A stretch of DNA of 64,000 nt from JAKFWF01 sp031374115 (GTDB taxonomy: Bacteria; Pseudomonadota; Alphaproteobacteria; Rhizobiales; Hyphomicrobiaceae): the NCBI GenBank assembly GCA_031374115.1, contig JANMNO010000106.1:62001-126000 (forward strand), written 5' to 3'. Positions 42,787-52,562 of this stretch are shown here, piece by piece. A program made the translations under genes and the position numbers. The notes below the pieces were generated by a model, which searched no databases, was not told the origin of the DNA, and saw nothing but the letters and a program-made list of their open reading frames with translations. The number at the start of each line of letters is the position of its first letter. Within the stretch, counting starts at the first letter, position 1.

Positions 42787-45700
42787 TCACTCGGCCGCGA
42801 CCGGCTCGGCTCCTTTAACAACCGGCGTCGCGGTGGTCGAGCGCCACCGCTTCCACTGTGCAGACATCCCCTCGAACATCAGATAAATCGCCGGTGTGAT
42901 ATAGAGCGTCAACACCTGCGACATCGCCAAGCCGCCGACAACCGCGAGCCCCAGCGGCTGCCGCAACTCCGCTCCGGCGCCGAAGCCCACGGCGATTGGC
43001 AATGTGCCGAACAGCGCGGCCATCGTCGTCATCATGATAGGCCGGAAGCGCAACAGACACGCTTCTCGAATGGCAACTTCCGGCGTGGCACCCTGCGATC
43101 TCATCTCGTTGGCGAAATCGACCATCATGATCGCGTTTTTCTTCACGATGCCGATCAACAGGATAATTCCGATCACGGCGATGATCGTGAGCTCGGTGTC
43201 GAGCAACCACAGCGTCAGCAATGCGCCGAGGCTGGCGGTCGGCAGCCCCGATAGAATTGTGATCGGATGGATGAAGCTCTCGTACAAAATCCCGAGCACA
43301 ATATAGATCGTGATGATTGCCGCCAGGATCAGCAACGGTTGATCGCGGAAACTTTCTTGGAACACCTGCGCAGTACCAGCGAACTGCCCGACGATGGTAA
43401 CCGGCATGTTCACTTGCTGCTCGGCCGCTACCATCGCCGTCACCGCTTCGCCGAGCGTGAACCCCGGCGCTAGGTTGAAGGTAATCGTGACCGCGGGCAG
43501 CTGGCTCTGCCGTGCAACGGCGATCGGCCCGGCTCCCAAGGACACCGAGGCCAAGGTGTCCAGCCGGACCAGCTGCGCCGTCGTCGACTTCACATAGATC
43601 TTCGACAGCGCGCCTGGGTCGAGCAATTGCACCTTATCGGCTTCGAGAATTACCGCGTAGTCGTTAGACGGAGTGAAGACAGTCGCGATCTTGCGTGTGC
43701 CGAACGCTGAATACAGCGTCGACCGGAGGGCTTCGTTGGTCACGCTATAGCGCGCCAGTGCGTCGCGATCGACGGCGATCGTCACCTGGCGGGCGCCGAG
43801 CTGGAGATCGCTCGTCACGTCGGCAAATCCCGGCGTCCGTTTCACCTGATCGGTCAATCGGGTCGCAAAGGTGTACAGCTGCTCCTGATCGACACTCGAC
43901 AGCGTATATTGATAGGCGGCCGCGCCGCCACGGCTGCCAATCCGGATATTCTGCAGCGGTTGCGGGAAAGCGCGGATGCCGGTCACTGCCGCGAGCCGGC
44001 CACGCAAACGGTTCTGCACATCGGTGATCGTGGCGCCACCCTGCCGGTCCCGTTTAGCCTTCAGCTGGGTAAATACGGTGCCGCGATTGAGCGTCGGGTT
44101 GAAGTTGCCCGCGGCGACGTTCGAGTTGACGTAAAGCACGTCGGGATCGGCCCGGATAACCTCGGCGACCAGCCGCTGCCGCTCGACCATGCCCTGGAAC
44201 GAAATATCGGGCGCAGCCTCTGTGCGCACCAGCAAAATGCTGGTGTCTTCGATGGGCATGAAGCCCTTTTTAACGGCGCCGAAGACCACGACCGTCGCCC
44301 ACATCGTGCCGATGGTCAGCAAAATCATCAGCCAGCGCGCGCGCAGCGACCAATCGAGTGACACTTGATACCCGTGCGCAATCGAATTGTAGGCCGCCTC
44401 GAATGCGCGCGAGACGACGCCAGGACGCTCGTCGTGATGCGTGGTCAGCATGCGCGCGGCGAGCATCGGCGTGAGCGTGAGCGAGATGAAACCCGACAGC
44501 AAGATCGCTATGCTGATCGTCATCGCGAACGAAAAGAAGAAGCGCCCGACGACGCCGCCCATGAACAGGATCGGGATGAAAACGGCGACCAGCGAGACCG
44601 TGATCGACAATACCGTGAAACCGATTTCGTTCGCGCCCTTGATGGCAGCATCGAACGGGTTCATCCCCTTCTCGACATAGCGCACGATGTTTTCGAGCAC
44701 GACGATCGCATCGTCGACCACGAAGCCCAGCGCCAATGTCAGCGCCAACAGGGTGACGTTATCGAGTGAAAACCCGAGCAGCGCCATGCCGGCGAAGGTG
44801 CCGACGATCGACAACGGCAGAGCAATGGCGGGGATTATCGTTGCGCGCCACGTGCGCAGGAACGCGAGGATGACCAGGATGACGAGGCCGGCAGTGCCGA
44901 TCAACGTCAACTGTACGTCGTGGACGCTCTCCTTGATCGACTCGGAACGGTCGCTCAAGATGGTGAGCTGGATCGTTGGTGGTAATTCTGCCTGGAACCG
45001 CGGCACCAGCGCACGCACCGAATTGGTCACCGACACGGTATTGGCATCGGGTTGCCGCTGCACGGAAATGGTGATCGCGCGCTTACCCTGAAACTCGGCG
45101 CGGGCTTCCTCGTTCTCGACCGAGTCCTCGACCTTCGCCACATCCTGCAACCGGACCGGCGCGCCATTTCGCCACGCGATCACGACCGGTTTGAAATACG
45201 CAGCAGTGGGCTCGGCCGACTTCGTTTCAAGAATATAGATTTGGCGCTCGGTGCGGATCGAGCCGATCGGACTGACCGACGTCAAAGCCGAAACAGATGT
45301 TCGAATTTCATCGACGCCGATGCCGCGCGCGGCAAGTGCATCAAGATCGAATTTGATGCGGACGGCCCGCTTCTGGGCGCCGTTGATGTTGATCTGAGCG
45401 ACGCCGGGCAGAGTAGAGATGCGCGGGCTCATCACCTTGTCCGCGAACTCGTTCATCACTTGGGCTTGCGCTGTGTCCGAGGTCAGAGCCAGAAAGATGA
45501 CCGGGCTATCGGCCGGATTGACCTTGCGAAAGCTCGGTGGCGCGGTGATCTCGGCGGGCAAGCGTGAAGTCGCAACCGAAATCGCCGATTGAACGTCGAG
45601 CGCTGCAGAATCGATGTTGCGATTGATGTCGAACTCGAGCGTGATCGAGGTCGCCCCCTCGACGCTTGACGAGGTGATGTCCTTGATGCCAGCGATGGTC

Positions 45701-45915
45701 GCAAATTGGCGTTCTAACGGAGCTGCCACCGATACCGCCATGGCATCGGGACTTGCGCCCGGCAACACTGCGGAAACGGTAATTGTCGGCACGTCGATAC
45801 GCGGGATGGCAGCAATCGGAAGCTGTCGGTAGCCGATCACACCGGCGAGCAGCAGCGACGCCATCAATAGCGTCGTCATGACGGGGCGGCGGATGCAAAG
45901 CTCTGACAGGCCCAT
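42787..45915 (-). CDS. RND efflux permease (AcrB/MdtBC type)
   Basis: This 1042-residue inner-membrane pump subunit begins MGLSELCIRRPVMTTLLMASLLLAGVIGYRQLPIAAIPRIDVPTI, typical of the HAE1 family. It has PGASPDAMAVSVAAPLE, TLALGFVVDDAIVVLENIVRYVEKGM (the proton-relay Asp-Asp of helix 4) and LSGFISLTLTPMLAARML. Near the end is GIVKKNAIMMVDFANE. The periplasmic porter domains lie between. The length is exactly that of the family. It is probably an exporter of drugs or toxic lipophiles. The adaptor gene lies immediately upstream (6 bp), forming a two-gene operon; no outer-membrane TolC-type gene is adjacent. Confidence 0.94.
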   Translation of the reverse strand: MGLSELCIRRPVMTTLLMASLLLAGVIGYRQLPIAAIPRIDVPTITVSAVLPGASPDAMAVSVAAPLERQFATIAGIKDITSSSVEGATSITLEFDINRNIDSAALDVQSAISVATSRLPAEITAPPSFRKVNPADSPVIFLALTSDTAQAQVMNEFADKVMSPRISTLPGVAQININGAQKRAVRIKFDLDALAARGIGVDEIRTSVSALTSVSPIGSIRTERQIYILETKSAEPTAAYFKPVVIAWRNGAPVRLQDVAKVEDSVENEEARAEFQGKRAITISVQRQPDANTVSVTNSVRALVPRFQAELPPTIQLTILSDRSESIKESVHDVQLTLIGTAGLVILVILAFLRTWRATIIPAIALPLSIVGTFAGMALLGFSLDNVTLLALTLALGFVVDDAIVVLENIVRYVEKGMNPFDAAIKGANEIGFTVLSITVSLVAVFIPILFMGGVVGRFFFSFAMTISIAILLSGFISLTLTPMLAARMLTTHHDERPGVVSRAFEAAYNSIAHGYQVSLDWSLRARWLMILLTIGTMWATVVVFGAVKKGFMPIEDTSILLVRTEAAPDISFQGMVERQRLVAEVIRADPDVLYVNSNVAAGNFNPTLNRGTVFTQLKAKRDRQGGATITDVQNRLRGRLAAVTGIRAFPQPLQNIRIGSRGGAAAYQYTLSSVDQEQLYTFATRLTDQVKRTPGFADVTSDLQLGARQVTIAVDRDALARYSVTNEALRSTLYSAFGTRKIATVFTPSNDYAVILEADKVQLLDPGALSKIYVKSTTAQLVRLDTLASVSLGAGPIAVARQSQLPAVTITFNLAPGFTLGEAVTAMVAAEQQVNMPVTIVGQFAGTAQVFQESFRDQPLLILAAIITIYIVLGILYESFIHPITILSGLPTASLGALLTLWLLDTELTIIAVIGIILLIGIVKKNAIMMVDFANEMRSQGATPEVAIREACLLRFRPIMMTTMAALFGTLPIAVGFGAGAELRQPLGLAVVGGLAMSQVLTLYITPAIYLMFEGMSAQWKRWRSTTATPVVKGAEPVAAE

Positions 45916-45921
45916 GGTCGA

Positions 45922-47238
45922 TCAACTCCGGCCGGGTGCAGGTGCAGGCATCTTACCTTCGAGGAGCCCACCTTTGGCGGCTGCCGCAGGCGCTGATTTC
46001 TTTTCCAGCTTCTCCGCCTCCGGTGCAGGCTTGGTGTCAACCGAGCTTTTCGGCGCTGCTGGCGCTTTTGGCTCCTGCACACTGACTGTAGCGCCCGGTG
46101 CCAAGCGCAGCTGACCATCGGTCACGACGCGCTCGCCAGACTTCAGACCGCCGGTGACGAACGCCAACTGTCCGACGATCCGTTCAAGGATGACTTGGCG
46201 CGGCGCAACTTTATTGTCCGGGGCGACGACCCACGTCATCATGCCCTGCTGGGCAGGGAGCACGGCGCTTGCCGGCACCGCCGCAATCTTAGGCCTGACC
46301 TCGACCGTGAGTTCGACTTCGACGGCCAGTCCCGGCCACAACCATTCTTCCGTGTTCGCGCTGGTAACTTTGGCGGTCACCGTACCAGTGGTCCTGTCGA
46401 CCTGATTGTCGACGAATGTCAGGTCGCCGGTAACCCGCACAGGCTTGGAACCCGGCACCAGGATGTCAGCCTTTGCGCCACGCTTCAACGCTTCACGCAA
46501 GGCGGTGAGATCGGTTTGCGGCATAGCGAACCCGACAACGATTGGCTTGGTCTGGTTCAGCGTGACCAGCGGTATCTGATCGGCTGCACGAATGTTGGCG
46601 CCCAACTTGGCACTGAGGCTGCCCGTGCGGGCCGTGATCGGAGCCTTGATGGTCAGATAATCGAGCTGGGTCTTTTGCACGTCGAGCGCCGCCTTACCAG
46701 CAGCGATGCTGCCCCTCAGTGCGCCGACCACAGCCTTGGCAGTGTCCAGCAGCGCCTCGGTGGTGATCCTCTGGCGCACCAGTTGCTCGCGCCGACCCAG
46801 CGTCGCGGTCGCGTCGGCAAGGCTCGCCTCATCCTTGGCAATATTGGCTTCGGCTTGCTGGATCTGCGCTCTGACCAGCCGATCATCGAGTTGAAACAGG
46901 ACCTGCCCTTCATTGACAAGATCACCTTCGTTGAAGCCGACTGAGACGATCTGACCATCGACCCGCGTACGGACGGCGACGGTGGCCAGCGCCTCGACCG
47001 TGCCTGGCGAACTCAGAATAATCGGCATGTCGGTTTCGACGACGGTTGCGACCGTTACCGGCGCGGCGGCCGGACCAGACTTTTTAGGCGCGGCTTTCGT
47101 GTCTGTCGACGCAACGGGAGGTGCGCCCAACTTCAGGCCGGTCAGGGCTTCGGCACGTTGGCGGGCTTCCGGCACAAACGTGACTACGGCGGCGATCGAT
47201 GCCGCCAATCCGATCGTCAAAAACAAGAGCTTGCGCAT
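45922..47238 (-). CDS. RND efflux periplasmic adaptor subunit
   Basis: This 438-residue membrane-fusion protein has an N-terminal anchor (about 1-22, KLLFLTIGLAASIAAVVTF), then VRTRVDGQIVSVGFNEGDLVNEGQVLFQLDDRLVRAQ (lipoyl-like domain). A helical hairpin follows (QAEANIAKDEASLADATATLGRREQLV...LDVQKTQLDYLTIKAPITARTGSLSAKLG). Later strands are VTGDLTFVDNQVDRTTGTVTAKV and WPGLAVEVELTVE. It bridges the RND pump to an outer-membrane channel. The C-terminal 50 residues are Pro/Ala/Lys-rich. It is the first gene of the pair and is transcribed leftwards. Confidence 0.93.
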   Translation of the reverse strand: MRKLLFLTIGLAASIAAVVTFVPEARQRAEALTGLKLGAPPVASTDTKAAPKKSGPAAAPVTVATVVETDMPIILSSPGTVEALATVAVRTRVDGQIVSVGFNEGDLVNEGQVLFQLDDRLVRAQIQQAEANIAKDEASLADATATLGRREQLVRQRITTEALLDTAKAVVGALRGSIAAGKAALDVQKTQLDYLTIKAPITARTGSLSAKLGANIRAADQIPLVTLNQTKPIVVGFAMPQTDLTALREALKRGAKADILVPGSKPVRVTGDLTFVDNQVDRTTGTVTAKVTSANTEEWLWPGLAVEVELTVEVRPKIAAVPASAVLPAQQGMMTWVVAPDNKVAPRQVILERIVGQLAFVTGGLKSGERVVTDGQLRLAPGATVSVQEPKAPAAPKSSVDTKPAPEAEKLEKKSAPAAAAKGGLLEGKMPAPAPGRS

Positions 47239-47337
47239 ATTTTACCCACCATGAAACAGGCGGCACGCTAGCCGTTCGAGCGGCTTTCAGCAAGGAACGG
47301 CGGGCCAAGCACAGTGTCGCGCTGGACTAGCAACCGA

Positions 47338-49146
47338 TCATGGTTTCCTTTCGAGCGTGCTGATGCGGACATGCAGTTCCTTGAGTTGCTTCGGCGTCGC
47401 CTCGGCTGGTGCGCCCATCAGAAGGTCGTTGGCCTGCTGATTCATCGGGAATAAGGCAACTTCGCGCAGGTTCCTCGTCCCGCAAAGTAGCATCACGATA
47501 CGATCGATGCCAGCCGCCATACCGCCATGTGGCGGTGCACCATACTGGAATGCCCGGTACATGCCGCCGAACCGCTGCTCCACCGTCTCCGGCGGATAGC
47601 CGGCGATACCGAACGCTTTGACCATCGCCTCTGGAATATGGTTACGAATACCTCCAGACGCCAACTCGTAGCCATTGCACACGACGTCGTACTGAAAGGC
47701 TTTGAGACTTAGTATCTCGGCCTCGGTCTTGGCGTCTTCCAAGGCTTGCAGACCGCCTTGCGGCATTGAAAATGGGTTGTGCGAGAAGTCGATCTTCTTC
47801 TCGTCTTCATTCCACTCGTATTGCGGGAAATCCACGATCCAGCAAAACTTGAACTGGTTCTCGTCGATCAGCTTGAGTTCCCGGCCGATCTGATCGCGGG
47901 CGAGGCCTGCGAATTTGTAGAACTTAGCCGGATCGCCAGCAGCAAAGAAGACGGCATCGCCCTCCTGGGCGGCGACTTGCGCCTGGATAGCTGCGGCGCG
48001 CTCGGGGCCGATGTTGTTAGCAACTGGGCCAGCGGCTTTGCCATCCTTGAATATAATATAGCCTAGGCCGGGCTGACCTTCCTTCTGTGCCCATCCGTTC
48101 ATCCGGTCACAGAAGGCGCGCGACCCGCCAGTCGGTGCAGGGATGGCCCACACGCGAACCTTCGGGTCCTTGTCGATCATACCGGCGAACACCTTGAAGC
48201 CCGAACCGCGAAAATGCTCGGTGACGTCGGCCATCTCGATCGGGTTGCGCAGATCGGGCTTGTCGGAGCCGTACTTGGCGATCGCGGTGTCGTAGGGGAT
48301 ACGCGGCCACCCCTTGGTCACCGGCTTGCCGTGAGCGAACTCCTCGAACACGCCGGTCATTACCGGCTCCATGGTCTGGAAAATGTCCTCTTGCTCGACG
48401 AAACTCATTTCGACGTCGAGCTGGTAGAATTCGCCCGGCAGACGGTCGGCGCGCGGATCTTCGTCGCGGAAACAAGGCGCAATCTGAAAATAGCGGTCGA
48501 ACCCCGACATCATCAAGAGTTGCTTGTACTGTTGCGGTGCTTGCGGCAGTGCGTAGAACTTACCGGGATGAATGCGGCTCGGCACCAGGAAGTCGCGCGC
48601 GCCCTCAGGCGACGACGCGGTGAGGATCGGCGTTGCAAACTCGTTGAAGCCGGCTCTTTCCATGCGTTGGCGAATGGATTTCACGACGGCCAAGCGGGTC
48701 ATGATGTTGCGATGCAGCGTTTCGCGACGCAGATCGAGGAAGCGATAGGTCAGCCGCAGATCTTCCGGATAGTCCGGCTCGCCGAACACCGGAACGGGAA
48801 GTTCCTTGGCTTGGCTCAGGACTTCGAGGCTGGCCGCCAGAACTTCGATCTCGCCGGTCGGAAGCTCCTTGTTCGTCGTGCCTTTCGGACGCTGGCGCAC
48901 GATGCCGTCAATGCACACCACCCACTCCGAACGCACAGTCTCGATCGCCTTGAACGCGGGACTTTCGCTATCGGCGACAATCTGCGTCATGCCGTAGTGG
49001 TCGCGCAGGTCGATGAAAAGCAGGCCGCCGTGATCGCGCACCCGATGAACCCAGCCCGACAAGCGCACGGTCGCGCCGATATCCGAAGTGCGCAACGCCC
49101 CGCAGGTGTGCGAGCGATAGCGGTGGGTCGCGGGCGTGGCTGCCAT
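47338..49146 (-). CDS. aspS: Aspartyl-tRNA synthetase
   Basis: AspS charges tRNA-Asp, and in many alphaproteobacteria also tRNA-Asn. The 602-residue protein from ATG 49146 has an N-terminal OB domain (TVRLSGWVHRVRDHGGLLFIDLRDHYGMTQIV), class II motif 1 (ATPILTASSPEGARDFLVPSR) and motif 2 (FDRYFQIAPCFRDEDPRADR). The bacterial GAD insertion domain is present, as is motif 3 (GMAAGIDRIVMLLCGTRNLREVALFP). An in-frame ATG at 49197 adds 17 residues. No AsnRS or GatCAB genes are in view, so discriminating versus nondiscriminating type cannot be decided. Confidence 0.96.
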   Translation of the reverse strand: MAATPATHRYRSHTCGALRTSDIGATVRLSGWVHRVRDHGGLLFIDLRDHYGMTQIVADSESPAFKAIETVRSEWVVCIDGIVRQRPKGTTNKELPTGEIEVLAASLEVLSQAKELPVPVFGEPDYPEDLRLTYRFLDLRRETLHRNIMTRLAVVKSIRQRMERAGFNEFATPILTASSPEGARDFLVPSRIHPGKFYALPQAPQQYKQLLMMSGFDRYFQIAPCFRDEDPRADRLPGEFYQLDVEMSFVEQEDIFQTMEPVMTGVFEEFAHGKPVTKGWPRIPYDTAIAKYGSDKPDLRNPIEMADVTEHFRGSGFKVFAGMIDKDPKVRVWAIPAPTGGSRAFCDRMNGWAQKEGQPGLGYIIFKDGKAAGPVANNIGPERAAAIQAQVAAQEGDAVFFAAGDPAKFYKFAGLARDQIGRELKLIDENQFKFCWIVDFPQYEWNEDEKKIDFSHNPFSMPQGGLQALEDAKTEAEILSLKAFQYDVVCNGYELASGGIRNHIPEAMVKAFGIAGYPPETVEQRFGGMYRAFQYGAPPHGGMAAGIDRIVMLLCGTRNLREVALFPMNQQANDLLMGAPAEATPKQLKELHVRISTLERKP

Positions 49147-49616
49147 TGGATCGTTGTCCTGAACAGGATGTGGTTCGTTGGAGCGGGAAAAGCACACGCA
49201 CCGCTAGCCTTGTCAAGTTTGCCCGGGCGGGGATCTATGTCTTGAGCGCCCGCAATCGCGACGCCGGCAGCAATCGCGAAGCCCGCGCCCGTTCCGGCCA
49301 GCGGCGATCTGTGGTGCCCGCCACTCTGGCGTCGTCTCGCGCCGAGCGCATCACGACACCATCACCTTCATGCCACCGGTGGCGAGGGTGTTGCCGACGA
49401 TGCCGCGGCGGAAATAGGGCAGTTCCGCCTGTGCCCCGGCCTCAGCTGTATGCAACGTGACCGCAGGAACGAATGCCGCAAATAAGCTCAGCACCGGCCG
49501 CTGCAATTTCGTGTCGCGCAAGAAACTTTCGCCCGATCGATACTTATCGCTTGCAGAGCAGCCGCAGCCACGAAACAAATAGACTGAATACTTCAAGAAA
49601 ACCAGGGAGACGTCAT
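49147..49616. other. 470-bp divergent region between aspS and the acetoacetyl-CoA reductase gene
   Basis: A minus-strand open frame (49351-49623) has a plausible-looking end (LPYFRRGIVGNTLATGGMKVMVS) but no recognised domain, and its start would lie inside the reductase gene's leader. It could be a decayed gene or chance. No RNA gene was recognised. The promoters of aspS and of the reductase gene must lie here but were not resolved. The AGGGAGA ribosome-binding site of the reductase sits at 49604-49610. Confidence 0.35.
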
Positions 49617-50360
49617 ATGGCAAAACGCGTAGCGATCATAACCGGCGGCATGGGTGGGCTCGGCGAGACGATTTCGACAAAAATGGCCGATGCCGGGTAC
49701 ACGGTCGCCGTCACCTATTCGCCATCCAACAAGACATCTGGCGAGTGGCTCGCTGGCATGAAGGCCAAGGGCTATGAGTTCAAGGCCTACCCCTGCGACG
49801 TGGTTGATTACGACAGCTGCGCTACCTGCGTGAAGCAGGTCACAGCGGACATGGGCGCAGTCGACATCCTGGTCAACAACGCCGGTATCACCAAAGACAT
49901 GACCTTCAAGAAGATGACGAAGGCCGATTGGGATGCCGTCATCCACACCAATCTCGACAGCGCATTCAACATGTCGAAGCAAGTGCACGACGGCATGATC
50001 GAACGCGGCTGGGGACGGATCATCAATGTCTCGTCAGTCAATGGTTCGAAGGGTGCGTTCGGACAGACCAATTACGCCGCTGCGAAGGCTGGCATGCACG
50101 GCTTCACCAAGTCGTTGGCGCTGGAGAGCGCGCGCAAGGGCGTAACCGTGAATACGATTTCGCCCGGCTATATCGGCACCAAGATGGTGACCGCGATTCC
50201 CAAGGAAGTGCTCGACAGCAAGATCATCCCGCAAATCCCAATGTCGCGGCTGGGCAAGCCCGAGGAAGTCGCGGGACTGATCATCTATCTGTGCTCGGAG
50301 GAGGCCGCGTTCGTGACCGGCGCCAACATCGCGATCAATGGCGGACAGCACATGCAGTGA
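49617..50360 (+). CDS. phbB: Acetoacetyl-CoA reductase (SDR family)
   Basis: This 247-residue NADPH-dependent reductase makes (R)-3-hydroxybutyryl-CoA for polyhydroxybutyrate. It has the SDR glycine motif TGGMGGLGE near residue 9, NNAGITKDMTF, NVSSVNGSKGAFGQTNYAAAKAGMHGFTKSLALE with the catalytic Ser, Tyr and Lys, and the ending EEAAFVTGANIAINGGQHMQ, which is diagnostic of PhbB-type reductases. The ATG at 49617 has a good ribosome-binding site (AGGGAGA). A thiolase gene (phbA) is not next to it. It converges on the DMT gene with an 8-bp gap. Confidence 0.93.
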   Translation: MAKRVAIITGGMGGLGETISTKMADAGYTVAVTYSPSNKTSGEWLAGMKAKGYEFKAYPCDVVDYDSCATCVKQVTADMGAVDILVNNAGITKDMTFKKMTKADWDAVIHTNLDSAFNMSKQVHDGMIERGWGRIINVSSVNGSKGAFGQTNYAAAKAGMHGFTKSLALESARKGVTVNTISPGYIGTKMVTAIPKEVLDSKIIPQIPMSRLGKPEEVAGLIIYLCSEEAAFVTGANIAINGGQHMQ

Positions 50361-50367
50361 CCGGCGA

Positions 50368-51330
50368 TCAAGGCAAAGGTGCCGGCACCAATGGCGGCAC
50401 CTTCTTCACCCGCTCGCGATGCACAAGATAGATACCCGACGCGATCACGATGGCAGACCCGATGATCGTCCACTGGTCCGGCACATCGCCGAATATCGAG
50501 AACCCCAGGATCGTGGTCGACAGAAGTTGAGTATACAGAAACGGCGCGAGCATCGAGGCCGGTGCTAGCCGATATGCCACGATGAAGATGAAGTGGCCGA
50601 TCGACGCCCACAGGCCCATCGAAATACTCAGGGCCCAGCTGAGCGTATCGGCTGGCCATACCCACTGACCGAGTGCGATCGGCGCAACCAAAAGCACCCC
50701 CGCCAACATCGAGTAAGTCATCGTTACCTCGGCCGGGTCGTAGGCCGCGATGTAGCGCGTCAAGAGAATGAAACTTGCATAAGCGAGCATACAGCCCAAA
50801 GCGAAGATCACCCCGGGAGGCACCTCCTCGAAGCCTGGCCGGATCACCACCAAGATGCCGCAAAAGCCAATGCAGATCGCGAGAAATCGCCGCCAGCCGA
50901 CCCATTCGCCAAGCAATGGGCCAGCCACCAACGCGACGACCAGCGGCGCGAGGAACTGAATCGTCAGAGATTGGTCCAACCGCAGCGTTCGCAAAGCCAG
51001 AAAGTTCAGCACCGTCGACGCTAACAGGAGACACGACCGCAACAACTGCGCGCCAAGCTTCCTGGTCCTGAACAGTCGTGGGACAGCGAGCAATCCGAGC
51101 GCGAGCACCATTATCGCGAGTTGACCCAGAAACCGTATCCATACGACTTGCGGCAGCGGCAGCTGCGAGCGCGTGACCAGATACTTCGCCGTGGCATCGA
51201 GACAGGCGAACATCGACACGGCAATCATCATCAGGCCGATCGCACGCAGCCGGTCGCGGGCGGGCGATGCGACCGGCGTATCTGTCGTTGATTTTTGCAT
51301 GATCCCGGGCGCCAGCTCCACCGCATCCAT
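50368..51330 (-). CDS. DMT-family (EamA) transporter
   Basis: This 320-residue membrane protein has ten hydrophobic segments in two EamA repeats. The first is LRAIGLMMIAVSMFACLDATAKYLVTRSQLPLPQVVWIRF; the second runs through CMLAYASFILLTRYIA and ASMLAPFLYTQLLSTTILGFSIFGDVPDQWTIIGSAIVIASGIYL. It resembles RhaT/S-adenosylmethionine-uptake-like carriers of alphaproteobacteria, but the substrate is not determined. The start at 51330 is probable; a second ATG at 51300 is possible. It stands alone, convergent with the reductase gene. Confidence 0.88.
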   Translation of the reverse strand: MDAVELAPGIMQKSTTDTPVASPARDRLRAIGLMMIAVSMFACLDATAKYLVTRSQLPLPQVVWIRFLGQLAIMVLALGLLAVPRLFRTRKLGAQLLRSCLLLASTVLNFLALRTLRLDQSLTIQFLAPLVVALVAGPLLGEWVGWRRFLAICIGFCGILVVIRPGFEEVPPGVIFALGCMLAYASFILLTRYIAAYDPAEVTMTYSMLAGVLLVAPIALGQWVWPADTLSWALSISMGLWASIGHFIFIVAYRLAPASMLAPFLYTQLLSTTILGFSIFGDVPDQWTIIGSAIVIASGIYLVHRERVKKVPPLVPAPLP

Positions 51331-51437
51331 GCCGATGTGCCGGCATGGGTACGCGGTTTAACGAGCGATTGTCAGTATTGGTTGCGGGCAGCCGGTGTGT
51401 GCCGCACGCATAACGCGAGCTGCCTCCGCCTCAACCC

Positions 51438-52529
51438 TTAGGCCTTCACGAGCTCGGCCAATGCTTTGCCCAGGTCTTTGCACGATGCCTTGCCACCCAT
51501 GTCAGGTGTACGCACGTCCGGATGCTCTGCCAGCAATACCTCGATCGCTTTTTCAATCGCGCGCGCGGCGTCCTTATGCCCGTGATGTTCGAGCATCATC
51601 GCGCCGGACCAGATTTGCCCAATCGGGTTTGCAATACCCTTGCCGGCAATGTCCGGCGCCGAGCCATGCACCGGCTCGAACATCGAGGGATACTCCTTCT
51701 CGGGGTTGATATTGCCGCCCGGTGCAATCGCGATCGTGCCGGTGGTGGCGGGCCCCAGGTCCGACAGGATGTCGCCGAACAAGTTGGAGCCGACGATCAC
51801 GTCGAACCAGTGCGGGTTGCGCACGAGGTGAGCGGTTAGAATGTCGATGTGGAACTGGCTGGTCTTGACCTTCGGATACTCCTTGCCGATGCCGGCAAAG
51901 CGCTCATCCCAGTAAGGCATCGAGATCGAGATGCCGTTGGACTTGGTGGCGGACACGACCTCTTTGCGCTTGCGTGTCATCGCCAGATCGAACGCGTAGC
52001 GCATGACGCGGTCGCAGCCGCGTTTTGAAAACATCGCTTGCTGAACGGCCATCTCGTTTTCAGTGCCCTCGTACATACGGCCACCGACCGAGGAGTACTC
52101 ACCTTCGCTGTTTTCACGCACGATCCAGTAGTCGATGTCGCCTGGCTTGCGGCCGGCAAGTGGAGATGCCAAGCCCTCGAACAATCGTACAGGCCGCAGG
52201 TTGATGTACTGCTGGAAGCCGCGCCGGATCGGGATCAACAATCCCCAAAGCGAGACGTGATCGGGTACGCCGGGAAAACCGACGGCGCCGAGATAGATCG
52301 AGTCGAACTCGCTCAGGCGAGCGAGACCGTCCCCGGGCATCATTGCGCCTTTCTTCTTGAAGCGCTCGCAGCTCCAGTCGAAATGCTTCCACTCGAAGGC
52401 GATGTCGAAGCGCCGGCCAACCGCCTCCAGCACGCGGATGCCTTCGGGCACGACTTCGTTGCCGATGCCATCGCCGGGGATGACCGCTATCTTCAGTGCA
52501 TTGGTTTTGGATGCTTTAGCCTTGGCCAT
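51438..52529 (-). CDS. Tartrate dehydrogenase / D-malate dehydrogenase family (isopropylmalate-dehydrogenase fold)
   Basis: This 363-residue NAD-dependent beta-decarboxylating dehydrogenase has IAVIPGDGIGNEVVPEG at 14, FDSIYLGAVGFPGVPDHVSLWGLLIPIRRGFQQYINLRP, IVRENSEGEYSSVGG, FDVIVGSNLFGDILSDLGPATTGTIAIAPGGNI, and FEPVHGSAPDIAGKGIANP. The W-GLL-IR and H-S-W segments match tartrate dehydrogenases rather than LeuB. Substrates could be L- or meso-tartrate or D-malate. It follows the thioesterase gene by 33 bp in the same direction, and the run TRAP binding protein, lyase, thioesterase, dehydrogenase looks like one operon. Confidence 0.88.
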   Translation of the reverse strand: MAKAKASKTNALKIAVIPGDGIGNEVVPEGIRVLEAVGRRFDIAFEWKHFDWSCERFKKKGAMMPGDGLARLSEFDSIYLGAVGFPGVPDHVSLWGLLIPIRRGFQQYINLRPVRLFEGLASPLAGRKPGDIDYWIVRENSEGEYSSVGGRMYEGTENEMAVQQAMFSKRGCDRVMRYAFDLAMTRKRKEVVSATKSNGISISMPYWDERFAGIGKEYPKVKTSQFHIDILTAHLVRNPHWFDVIVGSNLFGDILSDLGPATTGTIAIAPGGNINPEKEYPSMFEPVHGSAPDIAGKGIANPIGQIWSGAMMLEHHGHKDAARAIEKAIEVLLAEHPDVRTPDMGGKASCKDLGKALAELVKA

Positions 52530-52562
52530 GCGTCATGCTCCCGTTAGCGCGCGACCGCGCTG

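Noticed and set aside
42815..45567. Several + strand frames opposite the RND pump gene
   Set aside because: Mirror frames of a conserved 1042-residue pump; rich in Arg and Asp, no domain.
49351..49623. Open frame on the minus strand ending LPYFRRGIVGNTLATGGMKVMVS
   Set aside because: No recognised family, no convincing ribosome-binding site, and its start overlaps the leader of the acetoacetyl-CoA reductase gene; kept only as a remark in the intergenic entry.
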